Below are positions 32,349 through 43,954 of a DNA stretch of 64,000 nucleotides, piece by piece (position 1 is the stretch's first letter; every line of letters starts with the position of its first letter). Position numbers and translations under genes: made by a program. Source of the DNA: Pseudomicrostroma phylloplanum (lineage: Eukaryota > Basidiomycota > Exobasidiomycetes > Microstromatales); contig BCHS01000009.1 of NCBI GenBank assembly GCA_039545275.1, positions 186,001 to 250,000 of the forward strand, given 5' to 3'. Below the pieces are notes generated by a model. The model searched no databases and was not told where the DNA came from. It saw nothing but the letters and a program-made list of their open reading frames with translations.

Positions 32349-33443
32349 ATGTCGTCCTCCTCTGCTGCCTCGTCCTCTTCGTCCCGGTCGTCGTCACCAG
32401 AGGTGGCAGAAGCTTCGTCATCTTCGGCGCCGACCCAACGTCTGCAGACGAACACTGCGAATACCAGCCGTTACATCCCACCGCTCAATTATCAGCATGC
32501 GCAATTCCCAGCCTCCAGCGGCCGCGATTTCAAGGACCTTCGAGCCCCGAGTCAGACTGGCAGCAGTTCAAAGAGTCAGTCGCAAGGCAAGCAGGTATGG
32601 ATCATCAAGATCCCTGATGGAGTGGATCCCTCTCAGCTCGATGGCCTAAAGGTCTCGCTGCCGGATCGGACTGCCAGTGACAAGCCCCTGGCAACTTTGA
32701 CGAACAAGCGCAAAGAGGCAAACGGCCCTGTGAAGGACGTTTATCAGCTCTTTGGCTCTTCTGCAAGTGCAACGCATGAGCTGCCCTCGGATGCACGGAA
32801 CCCCCAGTCGGGTCTGAAGAAGTCGAAAGCTAAGCGGGACGGAGAGAAGAGCCAGTTGGTCGAGGAGGCAGAGGGGCAAGAGCGCAGCGATGGCAAGGAA
32901 GGCTACGCAGGTCATATGAGCGGTATCAGAGCCTACATACCCGTGGCAGGCTCAAGGGAGGGACTCGTCTCGGCAGCTCCTGTGCCGATCGCACAGCACC
33001 TCGAGTTCGTGATGGCACCACCAGCAGTCAAGAACGAGGAAAGCAGCTCCTCCGTCAAGGCGCAAGGAAAAAAGAAGACCACCAAGAAGTTGAGGGAGCT
33101 CTCAGGCTATTTGTGAGTCCACACTGACCCTCAAAAGGAAAGTGATTGCCCTTGCTGACAGTCCTTCTCTCAACGACTCCTTCTCAGCGCCCCTGCCGGC
33201 TCCTTGTACAACGAAGACGCAGCCGCCTCCAAAGCTTCGCTCCCCGCCTCGCCTCGGGACTCGCAATCCACCGCGCCTGGGGCTTCTGAGAAGAAGCGAA
33301 AGTCAGCAGAGATCAACCCTGATGAGAGTCAAGAAGGCTCATCGAAGAAGAAGGGCAAGACGGAAAAGAAGGATCAGGACCCCAAAGCGGCTAGCAGTCC
33401 AAAGAAGGAGAAGAAGCGGAGAGACAAGGACGTAAAGGCGTGA
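32349..33443 (+). CDS. RPA34: RNA polymerase I subunit A34.5 (RPA34), 339 aa
   Basis: Two exons, 32349-33112 and 33188-33443. The protein starts with a Ser-rich run, then shows the A34.5 dimerisation-domain pattern: RYIPPLNYQHAQF, KQVWIIKIPDGVDPSQLDGL, LPDRTASDKPLATLTNKRKE, DVYQLFG, and IRAYIPVAGSREGLVSAAP with PIAQHLEFV. The C-terminus is a Lys-rich tail (many KK/EKK blocks), as in yeast and animal homologues (PAF49/CAST). With A49 it forms the TFIIF-like heterodimer of Pol I in the nucleolus. The splice joins GY-F-APAGSLYNEDA in frame. RPA34 sequences diverge quickly, so the call rests on block order plus basic tail. Confidence 0.85.
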
Positions 33444-33537
33444 TGCCCCTCCCGCAGACCTGGGAAGAGGTCCGACGTCTTCTTCCTATCGAGAGCATTA
33501 CTTTAATGTTACATTCTATTACAAGACCATGCGTACT

Positions 33538-34581
33538 TCAGAGACTGAAGATCTCCTTTAGAAGCTGCATTGTGTGCGAAGGGCCCTCGACTGTGTGGCC
33601 AATGGTCCGGGGGTCAGAGAAGATCTCGTAGTCATTGCCGCCCTGCGTGGAGTGAGTGAGAAGCAGTACTGTCAGAGACGTGTCGCGAATACATTTTCTC
33701 ATCCGGCCTACGCACCTGGTAAGTCTTGTCTCCAAAGAAGTGAATCTCCTCCCAGCCATCCTTCTCTACGTGGCTCAGCGCAAAGGTCTTGTCCCAACCA
33801 CAGGGGAAGACGTCAAAGGAGATTTGTCCGCCAATGGAGAAGGTCAGTCCATAGTCTCCGAAGTTGTCCTTGAGTGCCTGCACGAACTTGGGGCGGATAT
33901 TGTGCTGCTTGTCGTAGGCTTCGAAAGTGTTGCGCTCTTCAATGCTGTGAAAGCGGAGCGGGACGGTAGGATTGAGTCAACAACGAAGTGCGCTCCTACA
34001 CAGCTCTATTTACTCACGTTGCATTCCTTCCAATGGGTGAGATATTGATCATGCCGTTCCTGAACTCGATGAAAGTGCCCCTCATGATGGGGATGTCTAG
34101 CTCGCTAATGTACCTCAGGCAGAACTTGACCATCTTCTTGTACTTCTCCTCTCCTAGCCAGCCAATGAACGACTGCGATGCAAGCGCCTTGCCCATCCTG
34201 TAAGCGATCAGGCCATTCTCGGCAAAGCCATAGTCGAAGATGTCGGTTGCTGCGAGTTGCGGGAGGAGAGGAGGTGTATGAAGGGGACAGGACGCTCAGG
34301 AAGGGCGCCCAGCAAGGATTTATCCTGTCCTGTCGTAGCTTCTACTCACCATCAGCAGTCCCATCGGGAGCACTAATCTGCTCGCGGATCTTCTTCAGGT
34401 CGCTTCCTCCCACGAAGCCGATGGCACATTTCTTCCTGAGCTGGGCGAGCAGAGCGAGCATCTCTGGTGTCGCATGCTGCCTGGCCTTTGAGAGTGTCTC
34501 ATCGACGTCAAAAAGGCAGAGCGTTTTGGGCAGAGCCCGCTCGGAGAAGGGGAGGGGTGTGGGTACAAGGGAGGTTGCCAT
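33538..34581 (-). CDS. SEC53: phosphomannomutase, 265 aa
   Basis: Four exons: 34581-34350, 34249-34018, 33944-33716, 33642-33538. The enzyme converts mannose-6-P to mannose-1-P for GDP-mannose, glycosylation and GPI anchors, in the cytosol. Motifs: [14 protein letters not shown] (nucleophile loop, DxDxT), [76 protein letters not shown] and [10 protein letters not shown] followed by [16 protein letters not shown]. All are typical of eukaryotic PMMs and length is normal. The usual FDVDGTL reads FDVDETL here: Gly is replaced by Glu between the two key residues, while both Asp and the Thr remain. The last intron uses a GTGCGT donor. Confidence 0.96.
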
Positions 34582-35073
34582 TACGCAGCGTAAGTGGATT
34601 AGAAGAAGGGGGGTGAGGTTTCCGACGGTGTTGGTGTTGCTGGGAACCTTAAAGTGACACACAACACTGGCTTCAATCGAGGCTTTCCGTGGCGCGCTTT
34701 GGCTCTGGCTGGTCCGGCGGCGGGGGCGTCTGGATGGAACACAAAGGGAATGGGACTTCGGATTGGGAAAAAAGTGAACGATATGACAACATGCGAGCGT
34801 CGCCTTTGAATGCTTTAGTTGTGTAGACTAGCAAACAAGTTAACAAACAAGGTAGAAGCAACGCGTAAGGGCGACGCTGTGGTTGCATCGCTTCCCACTT
34901 GCGCTTCCGATTCCGACCTGGCGCGCCCGTCGCCTCGCCTCGCCTCGCCCCGCCTCACTTCCGCTTCTTCGTGTCTTGACGTGAGTTGCGCCTGATCCTT
35001 GTACTACTCCCGACAGCCCCTTCCTCTACGCTTCTAGACTTCCTTCACCTCATCTCCTCGGCTGTGAGAGGCG
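34582..35073. promoter_or_regulatory. divergent promoter region, SEC53 / RSC9-like gene
   Basis: A 492-bp space between two diverging starts. It includes a short repeat of CGCCT units near 34928-34955. No specific factor site is recognised. Confidence 0.5.
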
Positions 35074-38000
35074 ATGTCGAGGCATACAGGGTCTCTGCAT
35101 ACCCAGTCCCCTCTGGCGGGAAGGGCGATGCTGCAGCCTCAGTACCAGGGCCAGTATGCATCGCATCCTCAGTCCCTCCCGGCGGCCCGCTCTCCGAACG
35201 TCCCCCCGCGGACCAGACCTTCTCACAATGCCGGCGCAAGCTCGCACAGGCACACAACAATAGACGGAGAGGAACGTAAGTGGGCAAAGACGGACGTGCT
35301 GGCAACATCATTCTTGCCACACAATACACGCTTACACGCATACAGAGAGCCAAGAAGACGCTGACACGGCCATGTATCATGATCATCGCCGTTGCTGTCC
35401 TCCCCCCTCCTTACCGCCCGCAGATCAATACTTGAACCCTCCATCGCCACACTCTCGTCTCCTACTCGCGCTGCTATCGCCTATCAGGGAAGAAATCACC
35501 TGGGCGCTCTCTAGACTGATACAGGGATCAGCATTATACCCAGAGCACTTCGTCCTCTCAGAATGGTGTGGGCTCGCTCATCGCCTCCTCAGCTTTGTCC
35601 GGAGATTCAACAGAGCCGCAAGAGGCGAGGCTGACTGGGAGTGGGCCAACGAAGAGGAACCCATAGCCCTCTACGACGACGATTTCACCGACTCCGAGGA
35701 CGAGGACTCTGCAGGTGGGAGCTCTTCGCGGTCTACCAAGAAGACTGCCCCCTTCTTTGATCCGAGACACAATGAAGATCATTACTTCATCTTGAACGCT
35801 GCTGTATCTGCGTCTCTCATTCTTCGCAACGCATCGCAAGACAAGGCCAATGCAGAGTTCCTGACAAGAGACAGCGGCAATCTCCCACAAACCATCTTCG
35901 ACATCCTATCACTCCCGGAAGACCTCTTTGGCTTTGAAACACTCTTGGAAGGAGAAGGTCAGCACTCAATCGAAGAGGAAGAGCTGAGATTGGAAGGCGC
36001 TCGTGAAATGCGCCTCTACTGGATGGAGATCCTGCGAAACATAGCGCCTCGCATCTACCTCTACGAAAGAAGTGATGTAGTCCGTCTTCAGGATGGGTCA
36101 GTGAGGCGCACATCCTCACAAGCATCGAACAAAGTCGTGGCAGGCGAGCGAAATTTGATTATACGAACGCCTGGCGTCATATCTGCCCACTATACCGATA
36201 GAATCTTCACACATACCCTCCTTCTTTTCTACACAACTGGCGATCGGGCCCTGCTACTCGCAGTCACACGCTTCCTAGCACAGCTCCTGAGCAACGCAAG
36301 AGCTAATGGCGACATCTTCATCGAACGGACAGTCACGCTCGACGGCCAGACTGGATGGAGTCCCGGCATTATTGGAAGATGCAAGGAGCTGGTCCTCCTC
36401 CATTCTCTCGACGCTGAACTGGCCGAAGCCGCCATTGACTGTCTTGATGCCAGTATTGACGTTGCCATCGAGGAGGGCGAGACTCAGGCATCCCTCGGTC
36501 AGGGCGTTCAAGAAGAGGCGCATGCCGAAGCAAGTCGTCCCATGTTCCCAAATGCCCTCAAGGTACTGGCTACAGGAGGAGGTCTAGCACACACTTCGCT
36601 ATCAGTCAAACAGCCCATCTTGCTACTCCTGGCGCAGCTCTTAGCGGTCAATGCATCCTCTTGGGAGCGGGTCGAGACTTTGTTGTTGCACGGGTATCTG
36701 CATCCACTGCATCTGATCCCTTCGAGGAGAATACACCGAGAGCGCGTGCAGGAACATGACCCAGATGCGGCAGAGAAGGCTCGAAGCTACCATGCCCTGC
36801 GCAGCATCAAGTCGGAGAGCGGCCTCGTGCACTACACCACTCCCACTGAGAAGCGCTGGCTCAAGCAGCTCGAAGAGCCGCAAAGACTGAAGACATGGCT
36901 GCAACTTGTCGCCCGACCGTCTGGGGGACCTGGCAGCGAAGACCGGAACCCATTCTACATCACGCAGATGCAAATTTGGACATCATACCGCGACACTTTT
37001 GCGCCTCTGATTGACGCAAGCCAAAGAGCTGCCGCACATGATCCCACAATCCCGGCATTGCCCCCTCTGGTCCCCGCCTACGATGTCATTTCAAAGATCG
37101 GAGAGGTCTTCCCGACCACTGCTGCCGTGCTTGTACCAGAGGAGGATGCCAGACTAGGAGGTACCAAGTTTGTCATTCGAGGGCTAGAGGGTTTCCTTCG
37201 TCCAGAAGTGACAGCCTTCAAATGTCGTTGGAGGGGATGTCCCCAGTACCAGACTGCCACGAGAGATGCACAAGCCGCTCACGCTCGCGCCCATGCTAAG
37301 CTGGCCTCAAGCCCTGTCAATTGCCGATGGGCCTCCTGCACTTATACCGTCTCGGCTCCTCCCTCAACGACCGACGCAGAAAAGCGAGAGATGCTGGCTG
37401 CTCATACGATGACCCACCTGACAACGATCAAGAACGATGTCCAGCCAGTCGCGCCTGATACCCTGGCCGGCGCCTCGTCAGCTCCATCAGACACTCAACC
37501 GAACGGCAAGCCTGCAGCAGGTCAACACTCGCTCAGCCTCTCTACTCCCGCAGGCAGAGCGATGCCTCTGCACTCCACGAAACCCTCTCCTGCTGTCGCG
37601 AGCCAAGTCCATCCGCATGCCGTGTCTGCACCTCATCCTGCACGCTTTACCGTCGATCGACCATCCTCTATGCGTTTCCACGTCTATCGTACCCCTTTCA
37701 ACCTGAAGACTGGCGTTCCGGAAGGTCCGGCTGCTTCAGCTGCTCGGATGCTGCAGCGCATAGCTCACATGTGCCGCTTGGTCCTTGGGACTGGCTTGCT
37801 CGGCCGTGCATCGGATGCCAACGGCGTCTCCAAGGAAGAAGACGATTTCGACAAGGACGAGAAGAAGGTCAAGCTGGATTTCTCAGACCGACTGAAGGAA
37901 GCCGACAAGTTCGGAATGCCGTTTGCTTTGCCGGTCAACTTTGCCAGCGTCGTGGACAGGTCTGTGCCAGACTCAACCGAGGATGATGCACAAGACTCAG

Positions 38001-38230
38001 CCCTCAGGGGCGATGACGACGAGAGGGAACAGATCAGCGCTGCGGAGGCAGAGAAGGCTCAGAGGAGGCTGGAGGCGTTGCAGAGTCTCCAGGGCCTTGA
38101 GGCCGTGGAAGATGAAATGGTTAAATGGGCGGGACAGAATGATATCCTGTCCGGGCAGCTGCTCGAGGCACTTGATGACATGGCGTCGATCAGAGCCAAA
38201 GACGCAGGGTCTAAGCGGAAGAGGCCCTAG
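35074..38230 (+). CDS. RSC9: RSC9/ARID2-like chromatin-remodelling subunit, 1002 aa
   Basis: Two exons, 35074-35275 and 35424-38230, with a 148-nt intron. The first 67 residues are disordered. From SRLLLALLSPIREEITWAL onward the protein is an armadillo-like helical array of about 550 residues, interrupted by an acidic Ser-rich patch (about 155-185). Around residues 665-720 are two zinc-finger-like units: FKCRWRGCPQYQTATRDAQA with His-containing spacer HARAHAKL, and VNCRWASCTYTV followed by HTMTHL. A helical repeat array followed by such C2H2 fingers is the layout of Rsc9 and ARID2, subunits of RSC/PBAF-type nucleosome remodellers. The rest is Pro/Ser-rich and ends in a Lys/Arg nuclear signal. 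Recognition rests on layout and short motifs, so certainty is moderate. Confidence 0.65.
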
Positions 38231-38851
38231 GAAGGCGGATGTGACGGCCGATAGCGGTGCCTACGTCTTTGCTGCTGAACGGCGACTGTGTTCCTGTCAC
38301 TGTCAATACTACATTGAGATGCGTCCTTGGCGCGTGCCTGTTTGCCGAGGTTGCGTTGTGCCCCGGGCCGTGTGATGGTTGCTGATGGCGGACTGCTGTG
38401 GTGCCGGGTGTTGAGGCCAAGACATGCGCCTGCATCCGCCGACGCGTGGGAAACGCGGAGAGATGGCGTGTGTCGGGTGTTGCGGGGAGGCGGAACATTC
38501 CTCCGACGCTTGGTGGATGTTCAAAGTCAAACGTCAGGCAGCGCTGCTTCCGTGTGTGCCTTGACCAACAATGGCGGATGGGTGGCAGAGGATGATGCTG
38601 GTCGCACTCGCTCTTGCTTCCATTGTCAGAGTGTGACGTTCTTTACCATTGCAGGGACACCCTCTTCCTCCTTCCCTCCGGCTTTTCCCACCTCAATTCT
38701 CTCAAGCATCGCTTCAAGCTCTCCTCCCGCGACCTTCCTCAGCATCCAGATCCTAGCCAATCGACTCGCTTTCTATACCTCTCCAGGCTCATCAGATCTC
38801 TCCCTCTGACTCGTCATTCGTCACGATCGCGCCTTCACATCATTGCCCATC
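38231..38851. other. intergenic, RSC9-like gene to arrestin-fold gene
   Basis: A 621-bp gap between same-direction genes. The last about 150 bp before the next start are pyrimidine-rich (TCCTCC, CTCTCC), as often upstream of fungal starts. No gene is supported. Confidence 0.5.
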
Positions 38852-41800
38852 ATGATGACTGGCCTGGGCATCGACTTTGGGCCGCCTGAGGAACAGGTCC
38901 AGCGTCCTGCCCCTCATCAAGCCCACCACCGACCCGCACTCTCCCAGATGAACTCTGCTCCTGCTGCGCCCACTTCATCGAGAAAAGCTGTACCTCAGGT
39001 TCTACCAAAGCGCCACACAGCTCCTTATGCACACGCTCAAAACTCGAGCGCTCATGTCTCTGCCCCCCGGAGGAGAGTGAGGATCGCGAGTGGACAGCCC
39101 GGTGTCATGGGACTCGGGATCGCCCACGCTCCGGAGCACCATGAAGACGTCCACTACGATCTGAGCTCTCCAGAGGCAGGCTATACCGGCCGCTCCAGCT
39201 TCTCAGGCGCGGTCGCTCGCTCATCAGCAGCCACTCATTACAACGGCTACAATTCGAGCGTTCCATCGCCGCCCTCAAACTATGGCGCTTCGCCGACATC
39301 CGAGGCGTCTCCCGCTGATCAGTACCCATCGGCCGCACAGAGGTCTCGCATGCTTCACAAGCGGGCTTCTCAACCTGCTTTGTTCTACCAGGAGTCCGAG
39401 TCTCCGATGCACACAATGTCGAAAAGTGTCAGCACGCATGACCTCACAACAGCAGCAGCCGCTATGAAGTTGAGTTCTGCAAAGACTACCGAGCCACTGT
39501 CACATAGGAAGACGAAGAGTGTAGACGCCGAGACTTTCGCCAAGCAGAAGGCGACGAACCACGTTCCTGCTTCTGTCTCTGCTCCTTCTTCGCCTCGTCA
39601 GGCTGAAAAGAAGGCGCCATCAGCAGGGTCTTCGTCGCCCTCAAAGATCAACTTGGCTCTTCTGAAGCCCGAGGTGCCGTTGACACCTCGAGAGGACGGA
39701 ATGGTATCGGACGGCTTCGGAGGGTACATGCGCGCTGATGTGCCCAGTAGCAGCAGTAGCTCCTCTTCTACTGATACTGTTACCTCACCAGAAGTGGAGA
39801 AAGCTCCAGTACAGAAGGCTCATGACGTGCCAAGTCCCAACGAGGTGTCTCAAATACCGGCTTCTCAGTCACGCAGAGCACTACCCCAGGTGCCCACTAC
39901 CGCCCCGTTACAATTCCGGCCTCGAGGCGAGAGGACAAAGACGGAGCCACCGACGGCTGTCCAGGCTATCGCTTCAGTGGGACGCTCGATCCCATCAGCA
40001 AGGAGCCAAAGCTTTGATGGGCACATGCATCAGTCTGCGCAGCAAGCATACTTCGGCGAGCAGAGACCCGCTCTCTATGATACCAGAAGCTCCTTCTGTG
40101 TAGGAGAGATCATCTCACCCAGGAACGTCTATGCAACTGGAGTGGTGGAGGATTGGCAACCCGAAGAGCAGGCAGAAGAGTCCTTTGGTCAGACGGACTA
40201 CGGACACTTCGACCCTCGCTTCGTCCAGCCGCCATACGAGTCCTTCGATGCCGTGGAGGTGCGTCCTGCTCGACATGCCAGGAGCTATTCCGAGGCGCCG
40301 GCGGCCTATTCGGACTCGCAAGCGGAGAGCTACACTGACAGTGGCTCTGTGGCGGTTCACGATGATTCGCGTGTCCAGACTCTGGCTCTTCCATCTGAGA
40401 CGCAGCCCATGTTGGACGATGCCCTGCGCAGGCCACTTCCCTCTCCACCGATGGGCACACGCTCTGCCTCCTCTACCAAGAGTCACGATGTTCCAGCCGA
40501 AAGCAGCAACTCGCAGCCCCCGTCTGACACCAGCTCTCCTTTCGAGAAGACCGAGAAGAACTCTCGAGTGGACATCGACCTCCTTCTGGAGAGTGAATTA
40601 GTGGTCGAGGGTGGCAATCTCCGCGGCCGACTTGAGATCAACATTGGCAAGGACAAGAAAGGCGGCGGACAGGTGCTCCTTGCCTATCCCAAAGTGCGAG
40701 TCGTGGGCTTCGAAGAACTCATCGGCGACGAGACACGGCATATTTTCTACCACCATTCGACTATCGTGGACGGGGATTCCCAGCCCGGCGGATCTCAGTC
40801 CTATGTTCTACATGGATCGCCATGTCTTTCCTCTCCGGGTCTTGAAGGTCATGAGCCTTTGCCCTGCTTTGCTTCTCAGCCAGACGAAGAAGGCTACTCA
40901 GTCGGTCGTGAAGGCTCGCACTCGATCCCCTTCTCCCTCGAGATGCCTATTGGCAAGGGCGCCAAGGGCAGCTACCGTGGCAAAAAGGCTCTTGTTCGCT
41001 ACATTGTCATTGGCTCTGTCAAGCTCAAGAATACCAACGGAGGCGACAGGTCCATCGCTCACTTTTACCGACACGTCGATTTGCTGCCTTATATCAACCC
41101 TGCTGTTGTTCTAGCAAGTGCTCCTCGTCCCATCCAAGCTACAATTGAGAGAGATAGGATCAGTCTGACGGCCTCGCTGCATCGCCCGACCTGGGTGGCT
41201 GGTCAGCGCGTGTATGTAAACGTTGCTGTCCGCAACGAGACGTTCAGGCGGATCAAGAATGTGACTTTGTCGCTTGTCCGCACTGTCACCATCTATCAGC
41301 CGAGGCCAGAGCTTCGCATCGATGGTTTGAAGGGCGAGGGCTTTGACCCGGATGTTTGCGAAGCAATAACATCTCGCAAGAGAGTAGCAGAGGAGGTCTT
41401 GGGAGTGGCTCAAGATGGCTCCCCGGACGCAAGGGCGTCTCAGAGCTGGTGGACTGGCGTGCAGCCCAACAGTCATCTGGAGTTCGCTCATCATCTCAAC
41501 ATTCCTGCTGAGGCTTTGAGCATTGCTCGAAGTCGTCACGTTGAGATCTCATACGAGGCTAGAGTGTCTATCGGAGGCTCCTCTCATAGTGACCTTATCG
41601 TCGACTTGCCATTACGAGTCGTGAACTTCAGCTCGCTCGACCCGCCACCTCTCAAGAGCATCAGCGGCAAGAGCTTGAGCAGCATCAGCGTCGCGAAGAG
41701 CTGGGTGGCCTCCTCTCCTCTGAGCAATCGAGGCGCCATGTCTCCTGACGAGGCGCCTATGATTCAAAAGGTCAGGGCAGCAGAAGCCCTGCGCAGCCCC

Positions 41801-43954
41801 GGCCAAGTGCAGATTGGGCAAGGGCAGCCTCACTTGCCCTCCGGTCCGCCCAGTCGCCTCCTTGCCCTCTCACAGCGAGCAGCCGAGCGCAATGGGCACC
41901 TGCAGCCCAACGGCCACCTTCAGGCTCCTGAAGTCAGTGGAGGTCGCAGCATCCAACATCAGAAGTCGCTCGACTTCATCAATCATGCGATCAAGAGCGC
42001 TACTGCTCGAAAGAACAGCTCACAGCAGACAAGCACCGAGACTCTGCCCATGGGTCTCGGCATCGACATTGATGCTGCCAATAGCTTCCACCATGACCTT
42101 GACGAAGACCGTACACCCACGAGTACTACGAGCTCTACCTTCACCACTTCCCAAGCGAGCTTCGCAAATGCCAACTCTCGAAGACGCTCGAGCGGCAATC
42201 GTCACTACGAGAACATCGATGTTCCCGCTCCTAGTTTCGGCTTCCCCTTCCTCCAGCTGCCCGTCGTTTCGGTAGACGATGGTGACGCCTTCGACTCTGA
42301 CGACGAAGGCGAGGAGGCAGGCAATCGTACGTTGGGCCTCAACCAAGACTCGGTGGATGAAGTGGACATGGTCGTCGAGTCAACTCATCGCAGGGACCAG
42401 AACGAACGGTTTGATGCGGACGAAGAGGAGAGCTTCGATCCGGACGTTAGCGTCGAGACCATCCGGGATGGCGATGATAGCCAGGATGCCGTGGTTGGGT
42501 ACACGGGTCGAGACGAGACGCCATCGCAGACTGGGTGTCCCTCTATCAAGGTGGAGTCTCCAGAGAGACCAATCCTTGCGCAGGATCGAGCCCAGCCGGC
42601 CGGCCGCAGAGTGCTGCACCCTACGCTGGCAACTCTCCCCTTGACCACTTCTTCTGCAGTCGCCACCCTCAAGAAGTCCTCAGGCAACCTACGAGCACGA
42701 GTCGCTGTTGCGCCTGTCGAAAAGCGGGCAGCGGTAGTAGTCGAGCCTGCCGCCTCTTCACCAGTAGCCAAGGTTCTCCCGCCGAGTCGTGACCATACTT
42801 CGCCCACCAAGGCCGCTCTGAAGACCAAATCGAGCTTCACCTTTGCCACCTCCGACGCACCTCTGAGACAGAACAAGGGTCCTCGACCCATTTCGGCTTC
42901 CCTTAAGGATGCACCTCGTGCAAAGGCCGCCGCTGCTCAATTCGCAGATGCCGTTTCCGATGAGTCCTCGAAGGAATCAAGGACCGTGAAGAGTCCCACC
43001 AAGGGACGAACTGCAACTAAGCAGCCTCCAGTCGTGGCTTTACCGGCTCCAGCTGTTGTACCGGCAGTGAAGACGTCCTCGCGTCTTTCGCCGCGCAAGA
43101 GCGTCGCTGTGAGCAGGGAGCTCAGCTCCTCCTCCGAGTCCGATTCGGCTCAGGAGGCCCTTACCCCCGACGCGGTCCACGCTGAGGAGGGCATGGGAGC
43201 CGCCGAAGACTACTTTGCTATCACCAAGCAGTCGCATACTCAGAAGAGTGCTGCTTCTGCCGCTCTGCTCGCCCAGTGCACTCCACCTAGGGTGCGGAGA
43301 GAGGCTACTGCTGAGCCTGCCATCGCGGCTCGAGCTTCCTCCGCCACGCCAACCAGGACGATGCGCCACTCGGCGAGCATTGCCTCCTTCACAGTAGAGA
43401 AAGAGAGACTTGCTCGTGGCCAGTCTTCGCAGAATCTTCGAGCCGCTGCAGCCGCTGGAGGCGCAGGAGCTGCCGTGGTCCCTTCGGTGCGGAACAAGAT
43501 TGCTCAGCTGGAGAGTCGTCAGCAGGCCCTGCGGCAGTTCACCAAGCCAGCCAGCGCGGATAATACCCCCGTCAAAGCTGAGAATGGCACTGCTGCCCTT
43601 GCGCCTAGGAGGGGCTCGGCGCTCGTTGTCCCTGCTAGCGAATCTAGATTGACAGCCAGAAGCAGAGGAAGCAACTCCTCCCTCCGCGCTTCCTTCAGCG
43701 CTGCCACCGGACTCTCCACCTCCTCGCCGTCTTCCTCGCCCACTGCGCACGCCACGGTCGCTGGCAGTAGTCGTCGGCTGACCAAAAGGGTCAGCGCTCT
43801 TTCGCTTCTTCAATCCTGCGAGGCTGACCTCGCCCTAGCCCAGGACGATGACGAGGACGATGACGAGGAGAGGGAGCAGTGGCTCGGCAGGAGAAGCTCG
43901 GTAGACTCGCTCGCCAGCTTCAAGGCGCCTATGCTCCGCGGTATGGGCGCTTGA
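38852..43954 (+). CDS. giant arrestin-fold protein, 1700 aa
   Basis: A single long exon. The start is one of two adjacent ATGs (38852, 38855) giving MMTGLGIDFGPP. About residues 573-930 form an arrestin-like unit: VDIDLLLESELVVEGGNLRG, KVRVVGFEELIGDETRHIFY, IPFSLEMPIGKGAKGSYRGK, ALVRYIVIGSVKLKN (N-lobe), then ISLTASLHRPTWVAGQRVYV, NVAVRNETFRRIKNVTLSLV and LEFAHHLNIPAEAL (C-lobe). Fungal alpha-arrestins link Rsp5-type ubiquitin ligase to membrane cargo, but no clear PPxY motif stands out here. The flanks, more than 500 residues N-terminal and more than 700 C-terminal, are Ser/Pro/Ala-rich, disordered, and contain acidic patches. The C-terminus has short conserved-looking helices (IAQLESRQQALRQF; KRVSALSLLQSCEADLAL). 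Exact role unknown. Confidence 0.8.
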   Translation: MMTGLGIDFGPPEEQVQRPAPHQAHHRPALSQMNSAPAAPTSSRKAVPQVLPKRHTAPYAHAQNSSAHVSAPRRRVRIASGQPGVMGLGIAHAPEHHEDVHYDLSSPEAGYTGRSSFSGAVARSSAATHYNGYNSSVPSPPSNYGASPTSEASPADQYPSAAQRSRMLHKRASQPALFYQESESPMHTMSKSVSTHDLTTAAAAMKLSSAKTTEPLSHRKTKSVDAETFAKQKATNHVPASVSAPSSPRQAEKKAPSAGSSSPSKINLALLKPEVPLTPREDGMVSDGFGGYMRADVPSSSSSSSSTDTVTSPEVEKAPVQKAHDVPSPNEVSQIPASQSRRALPQVPTTAPLQFRPRGERTKTEPPTAVQAIASVGRSIPSARSQSFDGHMHQSAQQAYFGEQRPALYDTRSSFCVGEIISPRNVYATGVVEDWQPEEQAEESFGQTDYGHFDPRFVQPPYESFDAVEVRPARHARSYSEAPAAYSDSQAESYTDSGSVAVHDDSRVQTLALPSETQPMLDDALRRPLPSPPMGTRSASSTKSHDVPAESSNSQPPSDTSSPFEKTEKNSRVDIDLLLESELVVEGGNLRGRLEINIGKDKKGGGQVLLAYPKVRVVGFEELIGDETRHIFYHHSTIVDGDSQPGGSQSYVLHGSPCLSSPGLEGHEPLPCFASQPDEEGYSVGREGSHSIPFSLEMPIGKGAKGSYRGKKALVRYIVIGSVKLKNTNGGDRSIAHFYRHVDLLPYINPAVVLASAPRPIQATIERDRISLTASLHRPTWVAGQRVYVNVAVRNETFRRIKNVTLSLVRTVTIYQPRPELRIDGLKGEGFDPDVCEAITSRKRVAEEVLGVAQDGSPDARASQSWWTGVQPNSHLEFAHHLNIPAEALSIARSRHVEISYEARVSIGGSSHSDLIVDLPLRVVNFSSLDPPPLKSISGKSLSSISVAKSWVASSPLSNRGAMSPDEAPMIQKVRAAEALRSPGQVQIGQGQPHLPSGPPSRLLALSQRAAERNGHLQPNGHLQAPEVSGGRSIQHQKSLDFINHAIKSATARKNSSQQTSTETLPMGLGIDIDAANSFHHDLDEDRTPTSTTSSTFTTSQASFANANSRRRSSGNRHYENIDVPAPSFGFPFLQLPVVSVDDGDAFDSDDEGEEAGNRTLGLNQDSVDEVDMVVESTHRRDQNERFDADEEESFDPDVSVETIRDGDDSQDAVVGYTGRDETPSQTGCPSIKVESPERPILAQDRAQPAGRRVLHPTLATLPLTTSSAVATLKKSSGNLRARVAVAPVEKRAAVVVEPAASSPVAKVLPPSRDHTSPTKAALKTKSSFTFATSDAPLRQNKGPRPISASLKDAPRAKAAAAQFADAVSDESSKESRTVKSPTKGRTATKQPPVVALPAPAVVPAVKTSSRLSPRKSVAVSRELSSSSESDSAQEALTPDAVHAEEGMGAAEDYFAITKQSHTQKSAASAALLAQCTPPRVRREATAEPAIAARASSATPTRTMRHSASIASFTVEKERLARGQSSQNLRAAAAAGGAGAAVVPSVRNKIAQLESRQQALRQFTKPASADNTPVKAENGTAALAPRRGSALVVPASESRLTARSRGSNSSLRASFSAATGLSTSSPSSSPTAHATVAGSSRRLTKRVSALSLLQSCEADLALAQDDDEDDDEEREQWLGRRSSVDSLASFKAPMLRGMGA

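Noticed and set aside
43040..43813. Minus-strand frame of 257 codons
   Set aside because: Antisense to the low-complexity C-terminal half of the arrestin-fold gene; Ser/Arg/Gly-rich composition mirrors the sense codons.
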